A DNA stretch of 64,000 bases, from NCBI RefSeq assembly GCF_018336155.1, contig NZ_JAGYHF010000002.1, positions 372,001 to 436,000 on the forward strand, given 5' to 3'. Below are positions 50,355 to 57,333 of the stretch, piece after piece (position 1 is the first letter of the stretch; each line of letters starts with the position of its first letter). A program made the position numbers and the translations under genes. The notes beneath the pieces were generated by a model that was given only the letters and a program-made list of their open reading frames with translations, had not been told where the DNA came from and searched no databases. The stretch comes from Pseudomonas rustica. Lineage in GTDB: Bacteria; Pseudomonadota; Gammaproteobacteria; Pseudomonadales; Pseudomonadaceae.

Positions 50355-50573
50355 CTACTTGTTCTCTTTCGGGCCCGCTGCCTTCGATTGCTTGGGCGCG
50401 AAAGTCTTCGTCTTGCCATCACCGTCGACTTCCTCCGCCAGCCCCTTGCCAATCAGGGTATGGCCGTATTCATCATCGACTTCGTCGAACACTTGGCCAG
50501 CCCTCACCGAACTCGAGTCGGCACCCAGCAACGTCGCGTTACCGGCGAATCCCCACAATGCTTTGATTTTCAT
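50355..50573 (-). CDS. Small phage protein, head-tail region
   Basis: 72 aa from the ATG giving MKIKALWGFAGNATLLGADS. Short beta-rich N-terminus, acidic centre, Lys-rich C-terminal tail. Related to the 55-aa protein at 49545-49712. A terminator-SD cassette precedes it. Function unknown. Confidence 0.72.
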   Translation of the reverse strand: MKIKALWGFAGNATLLGADSSSVRAGQVFDEVDDEYGHTLIGKGLAEEVDGDGKTKTFAPKQSKAAGPKENK

Positions 50574-50577
50574 GTTG

Positions 50578-50613
50578 TCTCCTGAAACGAAAAGGCCGGC
50601 ACAGGGGCCGGCC
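50578..50613 (-). terminator. Terminator-SD cassette downstream of the capsid gene
   Basis: On the minus strand GGCCGGC pairs with GCCGGCC (50594-50600 with 50607-50613), followed by TTTTCGTTTCAGGAG and the ATG of the 72-aa gene. Confidence 0.75.
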
Positions 50614-50630
50614 ATCGAACGGTGCTGGGT

Positions 50631-51836
50631 TTAGGCCGCGACGGTGAAGCGGCCTTTGACCAAGCCTTCACGCCGGCGCACGCCCAGGCCGAGGCGCTCC
50701 TCAACCAGCAGCGCGCGTTCGTTCTTGATGAACTGATCATTGATCAGGCCCATCTTGAACAGGAACGACATGCGATCGAACAGCACCGACGAGCGCGCGA
50801 AGTTCGCCACCAGGAACTCGCCGCCAGTGTCAGCATCGCCCTCGTCGACACTGTCGGAAGTCACCACTGGGCGGCCCCAGAGCACCGGTGTAACCAGACC
50901 TTGCAGGTTCGCGAACAGGTAGCGGTTCTCGCCGTCCTTTTGAAGTTCGATGTTCATCCAGTCGAGTTCGGTCATCACAACGCCGTCGGCGGAGAGCATC
51001 GACTGCTTGCGAACCTGGTAGATCGCGCGGCGCACCAGATCGATTGCGGTATCGCCAGCCTTGGTCAGCGCCGCGTCGTACACGGTGGCCTGAGTCATCA
51101 GGCCGTTCAGGTTCTCACCGGTGCCATCGCCCTTCAGGATCTGGCGCTCTTCCTCGAGCTTCAGGTCGTAGCGCAGCAGCTCTTGCAGGTAGGCCATCAA
51201 CTGCGGAACGTCGTCCAACGCCTCGTCGGTCACGGGCATCCAGACAGCGATCTTTTTGACCCGGTCGGTTTGGGTCGTGAAAGTCACATTGCTGGTTGGC
51301 TTCAAGCCACCTTCCGCCACTGGGGCGGCGCCGCGGGTGTGCAGGTTCTCTTTGAAGTAGGTGTAGTTCTGGCCGGACACCGGAACGGTGGTCAACAGAT
51401 CGCGGATGCGAAGCTCCTGGCGGATACCAGGTTGAATGACCGGATCATAGTTCGGCGCAACGATGCCGGCGCTGGTGACCTTCATTTCCTTCATGCTGGC
51501 CATGTCGGACTTGGTCACTTCGATATCAGCCAGGGAAACGCTCTTCGTCTGCAACGATTTGTAGGCATCGTCGTTTTTCACCAGGTCGATAAAGCTCTTG
51601 GCCTCGCCGGGCTGGCTGCGCAGCTTGATACCCTTCTCTTCCAGCTTCTGAACCTGCTCGATGACACGCTCGATTTCGCCCTTCTGCTTTTCGATCTGCG
51701 ATTTCATCTCGGTGGTGACGGTGTTGCCTTTTTGCATCTCATCGGCCACAGCGTCGTACTTCTTTTGCAGGCCACTAAAACCTTCCTTCAGTTGGGTTTC
51801 GAGCGTGGCTTTTACTTCTTGGATTGGATCGGTCAT
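50631..51836 (-). CDS. Major capsid protein (HK97 gp5-like)
   Basis: 401 aa. The N-terminal delta/scaffold domain (~1-110) is a coiled coil (LQKKYDAVADEMQ, EIERVIEQVQKLEEKG) that is removed by the prohead protease. The HK97-fold core follows with the E-loop (~150-185), RDLLTTVPVSGQNYTYFKE and KKIAVWMPVTDEALDDVPQL. It builds the icosahedral head. Its start overlaps the protease stop (ATGA). Confidence 0.95.
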   Translation of the reverse strand: MTDPIQEVKATLETQLKEGFSGLQKKYDAVADEMQKGNTVTTEMKSQIEKQKGEIERVIEQVQKLEEKGIKLRSQPGEAKSFIDLVKNDDAYKSLQTKSVSLADIEVTKSDMASMKEMKVTSAGIVAPNYDPVIQPGIRQELRIRDLLTTVPVSGQNYTYFKENLHTRGAAPVAEGGLKPTSNVTFTTQTDRVKKIAVWMPVTDEALDDVPQLMAYLQELLRYDLKLEEERQILKGDGTGENLNGLMTQATVYDAALTKAGDTAIDLVRRAIYQVRKQSMLSADGVVMTELDWMNIELQKDGENRYLFANLQGLVTPVLWGRPVVTSDSVDEGDADTGGEFLVANFARSSVLFDRMSFLFKMGLINDQFIKNERALLVEERLGLGVRRREGLVKGRFTVAA

Positions 51837-52477
51837 GGCGACACCTTAAAAAAATTATCAAAAGTGGTGGAGAGTGATTTCAGCCCTTCCACGATCGCCG
51901 TGGCCGCAGTTCCACCATCGCGGTGCACTGCGGAGTAGCCGAGCGAGGCGACTGCTGCCGCCTCCTTCTGAGAAAGGCCCATGCGATCGCGCAGGGCCTT
52001 CTCAAAAATTCTGATGTCCGACTTGACGTCGGTGACTTGCGCCTCTGGGTTCATCCCGAAAGGCACCAATGATGCTTCCCAGAGTTCTGCCTGCTTGATG
52101 ATGCGGATGGTGCGGCCTTCCCGCTCTTCGTATGCCGCAAGGATCGTGTTGAAGCCGATCGACATGCTGTCGAGCGTGCCCTCTTTCATCAGCTCGTAAG
52201 CGTCGCGGGCATAACTCACTGCCAAGTTGACTTTGCCTTTGACGTAAAGTCCGTGGCTGTCTTGGGTAAAGTCTGCGGAACCCACCAGTCGAGTGAGGTC
52301 GTGAAACAGCGCCAGCTTCAGGCGGCCGCCGCGAGTGGTCTTTACCTTGGTGAATGCGCCCGGGAGGATGACGTCATCGCCCAGGTCAACATTGTTGAAC
52401 ACCGCTGCATATCCCTCGAAGTTACCGGCGTCATCACTGGCCTTTACTTCAAAGGGCACTTCAATCTTGCTGAACAT
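51833..52477 (-). CDS. HK97-family prohead protease
   Basis: 214 aa from the ATG giving MFSKIEVPFEVKAS. FEGYAAVFNNVDLGDDVILPGAF is the family signature. Catalytic residues fit His59 (LALFHDLTRLVG) and Ser104/Ser106 (LDSMSIGF). It removes the capsid delta domain during maturation. The start lies 17 bases inside the portal gene's 3' end. Confidence 0.94.
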   Translation of the reverse strand: MFSKIEVPFEVKASDDAGNFEGYAAVFNNVDLGDDVILPGAFTKVKTTRGGRLKLALFHDLTRLVGSADFTQDSHGLYVKGKVNLAVSYARDAYELMKEGTLDSMSIGFNTILAAYEEREGRTIRIIKQAELWEASLVPFGMNPEAQVTDVKSDIRIFEKALRDRMGLSQKEAAAVASLGYSAVHRDGGTAATAIVEGLKSLSTTFDNFFKVSP

Positions 52478-53672
52478 TGGTCTGCATCTCCCACCGGGTG
52501 ACCCGGTCGTATTCTTCGCCAGCCAGTGGAGGAAGGTTTTCTTTGCGGCGAACCTCATTGATGGTCATCCAGCCAGAGCCTCCGGAACCGCCAAGAGCGC
52601 CTTTGTAATAAGTGGCCCGGCCGGCGCTATCCGCGCGCAGCAGCCCCTCGACGATGAACTCGACGAACAAGGCAGTTCCTGCGAACAGCTTGTCGTTGAT
52701 CTCGTCTTCGATAGCCTTGATGTAGGGGCTCAAGCCGAACGTGATGAAGCCGCTGGTTTGTTGCTCCAAGTTCGAACCCATGATTGACGTCTTCCCGGCG
52801 CGGTTGGCCAGGTACAACGGAACGCCCCAGATGCCGGCGAGCGCTTCTTCCTGGAACTGCTGGGACTCGATGAACTGACTGTCCTTCTGGGTCATACCAG
52901 CAGGCACGATGGTCGGCCCGCCTTCAAGCAGCCCCATTTTCCCGATGTCCTCGACGTCTCCGTCGCGGATCTTCGGAAATTTGTTCAGCACCTGGTCGCG
53001 CTGCTCAGACGTAAGGAAGTTCTCGTAAATGACGTAGCCGCCGGTGAAGCCGCCCTTTCGCATAAAGCGGGCTGACCAGTCCTGTGCCGCCTTGGCCAGG
53101 CCCATGGCTTCCTTGTGAAACTCAACCGGCGAGAGGCCGCAGATTCCGTCAGCGCTGAATAACTTGAAATGCAGCATGTTCTGAGGCGAGACCGGGAAGC
53201 GCTTCCCGTTGAGGGTCACCCAGTACAGGAGATCATCCTCGGTATCGATTTCGACCGCATCCGCACCGACCGGCACCAGACCGATGAATTCCCCGTTGTC
53301 GGCTCGCTCGATCAGGGCGTACCCGTTACCGCGCAGGGCCATGTTCACTACGGCTGCCTTGATGAAGTTCAACATCGTCATGTACGGGTTTGGCTTGGCC
53401 AAAATCCGTAACGCACGCTTGTTTTCCTTCACAAGAATCCGCCCGGCGGGCTGATCCTCGAACAACTTCAACGGCAACCCTGAAACCGTCTCACTGAGTA
53501 TCTTGATGCAAGACCAGACAATGGGAATTGCCATGGCTTTCTTGGGGGTGATGACTGCTCCAGAACGTGTCTGGCCGCCGATGTCCGTTTGGACTTCAAC
53601 GTATTCGCCCGTCTTGGGATCGTTGAAGCCAAAGAAACTCCAGCTCATTGGGTTGTACCAGCGAGACGCCAT
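52461..53672 (-). CDS. Portal protein (HK97 family)
   Basis: 403 aa. Twelve-fold portal ring for DNA entry and exit. The family segments AIPIVWSCIKILSETVSGLPLKL, MRKGGFTGGYVIYENFLTSEQ and the LEQQTSGFITFGLSPYIKAIEDEIN region are present. It ends with TINEVRRKENLPPLAGEEYDR. Lies 7 bases after the terminase large subunit. Confidence 0.96.
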   Translation of the reverse strand: MASRWYNPMSWSFFGFNDPKTGEYVEVQTDIGGQTRSGAVITPKKAMAIPIVWSCIKILSETVSGLPLKLFEDQPAGRILVKENKRALRILAKPNPYMTMLNFIKAAVVNMALRGNGYALIERADNGEFIGLVPVGADAVEIDTEDDLLYWVTLNGKRFPVSPQNMLHFKLFSADGICGLSPVEFHKEAMGLAKAAQDWSARFMRKGGFTGGYVIYENFLTSEQRDQVLNKFPKIRDGDVEDIGKMGLLEGGPTIVPAGMTQKDSQFIESQQFQEEALAGIWGVPLYLANRAGKTSIMGSNLEQQTSGFITFGLSPYIKAIEDEINDKLFAGTALFVEFIVEGLLRADSAGRATYYKGALGGSGGSGWMTINEVRRKENLPPLAGEEYDRVTRWEMQTNVQQD

Positions 53673-53679
53673 ATTGAAC

Positions 53680-55221
53680 CTATAGAAGTCCGGAAAATCC
53701 GTTTTGGAGGTAATCGTCGATGCTGCCCTTGCTCTCTTGCGGAACGCCTAGGGTGGCGCCGAACGCCATGGCGAGCGCTGACATTCCGTCGATGCGACCG
53801 GTAGCTTTGTCCTTTGCAAACTTGCGGCCGCCAGCCGGATCTTTCTGAATCACCGCGTTGGCCGCGCACATCGTCAGCACTGGGTGCATGCCGTGCCGAA
53901 CCCGCCCGTTCAGCAGCTCGGACTCCAGCGCGTCAATAGCCGGTGCCATATCCTTGAAGCCTTGGCCGTACTCGATCAGCGGCAACGACACGCCCTGCGC
54001 CTCAGCGTCCCGCTTGAAAAGATCGATGCGGTACCGGTCGAAAGCGAGCGACACCAAGTCGCCGCCCAGCTCGCCAAGGATTCGCGCGATGTCTGCAGCA
54101 ACAAACGCGTAGTCGACCGTGGCGCCCGGCGTGGTGATCAGCAATCCCTCTCGAGCCCAAACCTCATACGCCGCCCGATCGCGTTTCGCGCGATCCGCCA
54201 AACCAACTTCCGGAGTCCAGAAAAACGGCCAAGCACACCAATCCCCGTCACGCTTCCCGATCAGGACAAGCGCGGTAAGGTCAGTCCTGAATGACAGATC
54301 CAGGCCGCCGTAGAGATCAAGGCCGTCGGGTGAATCCGGGTCGCCTCCGCATGACTCCCACACTCCTTTGGAAACGAATACTGAAACCGTCGACACTCGC
54401 TGATTCAGGCAGAGGTTGCGGAAAGTGTTCTCGGACGCCGGCATTCGGCTCGCCCTGTCGGCCTGTTTCTGCAAATCTTCCAGGGAGCGGAACGTCCCCA
54501 ATGCCGGGTTGGCCGCGCGCCACGCTTCCCTATCGGTGAGCTTGCAGTCCTTCGGCGCCTGATAAACGCGACTGACAATGTGCGGGTCTTGCGAGCGCTC
54601 GGCGTCGTCGAGCCAGATGCTGAACAGGTCACTGTCTTGCGCGGCTTGTGTACTGATTGCGATTAGCAGTGGCGAATCATGAGCACCCTGAGCGGTTGTT
54701 ATCGCGTCGATGAAATCGCTCTGGGGGCCTCGAACTTGGCCTACCTCATCAAGGATCGCCAGTACTGGCGACAGCCCGTGCGCTGTCTTGCCCTCCGCCG
54801 CAAGCGCACGGAACTCAACATTGAGCGGAAGCCCGATGAGTTGTTTGCTGCTCGGGACGATGTGGATGATTTCTTTCAGATCCGGGTTCAACTGGATCAT
54901 CTTCACAGCCAGCTTGAACACGACCCCAGCTTGATCTCGGCTCATTGCGCCGGAGACGATCTGCGTATTGAGCACGGCCTCGGGACCAACCAAATGGGCC
55001 AGAAGGATCCCGGCGATCAGGCCGGTCTTTCCGTTCTTTCGGGCAATGCTCAAATAAGCTGTGCTGGTACCGGCCGAGTTGTCGTAGATGGCCAGGATGA
55101 AATCCTTTTGGAAGTCATCCAGCACCAGCGGCTGCCCAACGTGCTTGCCTTCCGGGACACGACAATATTTCTCGATGAATGCGATGACTTTTTCGCCGCG
55201 CGTTCTGCGCCGGGCCGACAT
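53680..55221 (-). CDS. Terminase large subunit
   Basis: 513 aa. The N-terminal ATPase has Walker A-like SIARKNGKTGL (58-68) and Walker B VLAILDEVGQ (153-162). The C-terminal RNase H-fold nuclease includes GGLDLSFRTDLTALVLIG (first catalytic Asp) and RIDGMSALAMAFG (distal Asp). It packages DNA into proheads and cuts it. HK97-type TerL; the ATG shares one base with the terS stop. Confidence 0.95.
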   Translation of the reverse strand: MSARRRTRGEKVIAFIEKYCRVPEGKHVGQPLVLDDFQKDFILAIYDNSAGTSTAYLSIARKNGKTGLIAGILLAHLVGPEAVLNTQIVSGAMSRDQAGVVFKLAVKMIQLNPDLKEIIHIVPSSKQLIGLPLNVEFRALAAEGKTAHGLSPVLAILDEVGQVRGPQSDFIDAITTAQGAHDSPLLIAISTQAAQDSDLFSIWLDDAERSQDPHIVSRVYQAPKDCKLTDREAWRAANPALGTFRSLEDLQKQADRASRMPASENTFRNLCLNQRVSTVSVFVSKGVWESCGGDPDSPDGLDLYGGLDLSFRTDLTALVLIGKRDGDWCAWPFFWTPEVGLADRAKRDRAAYEVWAREGLLITTPGATVDYAFVAADIARILGELGGDLVSLAFDRYRIDLFKRDAEAQGVSLPLIEYGQGFKDMAPAIDALESELLNGRVRHGMHPVLTMCAANAVIQKDPAGGRKFAKDKATGRIDGMSALAMAFGATLGVPQESKGSIDDYLQNGFSGLL

Positions 55222-55697
55222 CAGTGCATCGCTCTGGGGATCAGATCATCGTCGTCCTGATTCGCCAACACCTTCTCGGCTGCTCGTTGCTTGGTCGCCT
55301 TCTTGCCTTGGTCGCGCGATTCGCCTTGAGTGGCCTGGGCATGCACTTGCAGTGTCCGGCTCAACGCCACGGCGCGACGGCTCAAAGTCTCCAGAAGGTT
55401 GTGCTTGGGATTGATCACCTGAGTACCGCGATCATTGGTCAGAACATCACCCTCGATATCGATCTCTTTCTGCAGGCGCTCGATGTCAGATAGACATCTG
55501 GCAAGGTTACCGGCCAGCACCAGATCGGAATCTGTCCAACTCTCTCGCGTGCGCGCGCGCACAATGGAATCCCAAAATGGCTTGTCGGCTTTGCGGATGT
55601 TGACGAAACTTGGTGGCTTAAGCGGCCCGGCGGCTGCGGCCTGCATAGCAGCAACCGCCGATGTCGCGCTATCGGAGCGGGTGCGCTTGGCTGTCAT
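55221..55697 (-). CDS. Terminase small subunit
   Basis: 158 aa from the ATG giving MTAKRTRSDSATSAVA; a TTG at 55709 would add four residues. SFVNIRKADKPFWDSIVRAR and the helical DLVLAGNLARCLSDIERLQKEI segment match HK97-type small terminases (phage P27-like). It recognises cos/pac DNA. Downstream of terL's partner HNH gene and next to a candidate cos region. Confidence 0.85.
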   Translation of the reverse strand: MTAKRTRSDSATSAVAAMQAAAAGPLKPPSFVNIRKADKPFWDSIVRARTRESWTDSDLVLAGNLARCLSDIERLQKEIDIEGDVLTNDRGTQVINPKHNLLETLSRRAVALSRTLQVHAQATQGESRDQGKKATKQRAAEKVLANQDDDDLIPRAMH

Positions 55698-55854
55698 AGA
55701 TTTTCTCAATCGTGCCGCGTTGTGTTTTGGCGGCGTTTTCCGGGTTAGAGATGTAGAAGAGAGTCGAGGGCGGTACTATGTGGCGAAAAACCTCATATTT
55801 TGACCTCCCCCTAGGGGCACTGACGTGCTTCAACCGATCCCGTGATGGATTCGC
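55698..55854. other. Spacer between HNH and terS genes; candidate cos region
   Basis: ~157 bases with no ORF of its own. It contains a perfect palindrome CCCCTAGGGG (55808-55817) in an otherwise AT-richer stretch. cos sites in HK97-like phages often lie between the HNH gene and terS, so this is the best candidate for packaging initiation; inferred from position and symmetry only. Confidence 0.4.
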
Positions 55855-56169
55855 TCAATCGCGGTTCCAGTGGTGGTTCGGGTCGACCGGGATGCCTGAC
55901 ACGTCGTGCCCTGGCAGGATGCCGGTCTTCTCTTGCCTCTGCTTCGCGCTGTCATGGCAGAGCTTGCACAAGCTCTGCAGGTTCGACGCATCAAAGAACA
56001 GATTCTCGTCGCCCTTGTGAGGCTTGACGTGGTCGACGGTGTTGGCCGCTTCGACAACGCCCATTGCTCGACACAAGCGACAGGTTGGCTCTGCCTGCAA
56101 CTGGTGCCAACGCAGTCGATACCAGCGCTTGGTCTTGTACAGGTGGTGCCACGGTGAGGTATTAGCCAC
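55855..56169 (-). CDS. HNH endonuclease (terminase-associated)
   Basis: 104 aa from a GTG at 56169 with GGAGG 6 bases ahead; no suitable ATG exists. It has a CRLC...CKLC zinc-ribbon pair around VDHVKPHKGDENLFFDASNLQSLC, the HNH core (His in VDHV, Asn in SNLQ, His in CHDSAKQ). In HK97-like phages such HNH proteins stimulate terminase cutting at cos. Its start overlaps the stop of the tiny membrane protein (TAGTG). Confidence 0.9.
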   Translation of the reverse strand: MANTSPWHHLYKTKRWYRLRWHQLQAEPTCRLCRAMGVVEAANTVDHVKPHKGDENLFFDASNLQSLCKLCHDSAKQRQEKTGILPGHDVSGIPVDPNHHWNRD

Positions 56170-56354
56170 TACCAGCCTCCTGTCATCTTGGCGCCTACCG
56201 CTACACCAGCGATGAACACCAGTACCACCAACAGCGAACCAATACTTGGAGCCAGTGAAGCGCTCTGGACTCGCATCGGCGGTGGTGATGGTGGTGCCTT
56301 TCTTCCTCGCCACTCCGTCGTTGGCGGTGGCGGGATATCCCCGTAGCTGCCCAT
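56169..56354 (-). CDS. Tiny single-pass membrane protein
   Basis: 61 aa. Pro/Arg-rich N-terminal half (MGSYGDIPPPPTTEWRGRK) and a C-terminal transmembrane helix (~38-57, SIGSLLVVLVFIAGVAVGAK). It overlaps the Acb2-like gene stop (TGATG) and the HNH start (TAGTG), so it is translated in the same coupled run. Function unknown; a lysis-regulator or exclusion role is possible. Confidence 0.65.
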   Translation of the reverse strand: MGSYGDIPPPPTTEWRGRKAPPSPPPMRVQSASLAPSIGSLLVVLVFIAGVAVGAKMTGGW

Positions 56355-56584
56355 CAGCTGAATGGGTCAGCGGGCTTGGCGATCGAGCGAACGAACCACA
56401 TGAAGCCCTGCTGCAAGTTGGTCTTGGCCAGCGCCAGCAGTCGCGGGTCAACTCCTTCAATCTGCCCGATCTGTTTGAACAGTTCGCCAGCGTCGGCTTC
56501 CAGAGCCTTGATCGAGTTCATGCCGTCGATTTCGGACTGAGTCAGATCGCGGTAGCCGGTGATCTTCTTGTGCTGGTTGTCCAT
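56354..56584 (-). CDS. Acb2/Tad1-type anti-CBASS/anti-Thoeris cyclic-nucleotide sponge homologue
   Basis: 76 aa from the ATG giving MDNQHKKITGYRDLTQSEID, with GAGGAG ahead. The pattern HKKITGYRDLTQSEIDGMN, an amphipathic helix GELFKQIGQIEG, and a C-terminal TNLQQGFMWFVRSIAKP match the Acb2/Tad1 hairpin-domain family. In Pseudomonas phages, Acb2 is a small helical protein that forms hexamers and sequesters cyclic di- and trinucleotides, blocking CBASS (and Thoeris signals). Assignment is by remembered family pattern, not a search. Two copies of a GTGTCGCGAC repeat precede it. Confidence 0.78.
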   Translation of the reverse strand: MDNQHKKITGYRDLTQSEIDGMNSIKALEADAGELFKQIGQIEGVDPRLLALAKTNLQQGFMWFVRSIAKPADPFS

Positions 56585-56600
56585 GTTGCTCTCCTCGTCG

Positions 56601-56644
56601 CGTGTCGCGACACAATTTGAGTTATGTGAAAACGTGTCGCGACT
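56601..56644. promoter_or_regulatory. Repeated CGTGTCGCGAC element upstream of the Acb2-like gene
   Basis: CGTGTCGCGACA (56601-56612) and CGTGTCGCGACT (56633-56644) are near-identical direct repeats 32 bases apart. The first sits in a 12-base perfect palindrome GTGTCGCGACAC (56602-56613). The AT-rich stretch between them could hold a minus-strand promoter for the Acb2-like gene. Operator function is inferred. Confidence 0.5.
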
Positions 56645-56928
56645 CAGTCCATCCGAAGGATGCGGGCCACGTTGCCCCGAGCGCGATAGACCAACACCAG
56701 CAGTACAACCAACACCATCATCAGGAACGGCGATACCGATGGCGCAGGCTTGGCCGTCAGCGTTGCCAGTGTGATCTGCAGCGACTCGCAACCAGTGCCG
56801 ACTGCCAGCAGGTAAGCCAGCCATGAAACGCCGGCGCGATACCTGGCACCCTCACGGCGGTAGACGGCAATGCGCAGGCAGATCGCGCCACAGAGCGCGC
56901 CTGCAATCAAAGTCCATGGATCAACCAT
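56644..56928 (-). CDS. Holin-like membrane protein
   Basis: 94 aa with three hydrophobic segments (~5-22, ~33-55, ~68-83) and charged ends (VYRRE, YRARGN), the usual layout of a small phage holin. It follows a second holin-like gene with an 8-base overlap. It could instead be an antiholin; its partner endolysin lies ~22 kb away. Confidence 0.68.
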   Translation of the reverse strand: MVDPWTLIAGALCGAICLRIAVYRREGARYRAGVSWLAYLLAVGTGCESLQITLATLTAKPAPSVSPFLMMVLVVLLVLVYRARGNVARILRMD

Positions 56929-57295
56929 TGGGACGTCCTCCGATACGATCGGCGAACCATTGCAGCCAACCGGGCATTTTGCCGCCGCTCACCCATTCCA
57001 GCAGGCTGATGCAGACGGCCACGCAGAACAGGGCGCCGAAGAAGGCGACAAGCCCTGATGTCTTGGCCCACTCTCGGCCGATGATCTCGCTGGCCACGTA
57101 GTAGCCGGCAACCCATGAGGCGATGAAATAGCCAAGCCTCGACAGCGGGGTAAGGTCTCGGGCGAACACCACGAAGAACATGGCACCGGCAAAGCCACCT
57201 ACCACCGCATTCACATCCACTCCGGGAATCAGGCTTGCAGTGGTGACTCCCACAACAGCCGTCGCCGCCAGTACGCCGGCACTCGGTTCGGCCAT
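56921..57295 (-). CDS. Putative phage holin
   Basis: 124 aa with three or four transmembrane helices: VLAATAVVGVTTASLIPG, FAGAMFFVVFARDL, LGYFIASWVAGYYVA and GLVAFFGALFCVAVCISLL. The C-terminus (EWVSGGKMPGWLQWFADRIG) is amphipathic. This pattern is common for holins encoded at the start of late operons in Pseudomonas siphophages. It precedes the smaller holin-like gene. Confidence 0.72.
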   Translation of the reverse strand: MAEPSAGVLAATAVVGVTTASLIPGVDVNAVVGGFAGAMFFVVFARDLTPLSRLGYFIASWVAGYYVASEIIGREWAKTSGLVAFFGALFCVAVCISLLEWVSGGKMPGWLQWFADRIGGRPNG

Positions 57296-57333
57296 TGGTT
57301 TGCTCCTGATTTGATTGTTGTCCCGTCCTGGGA

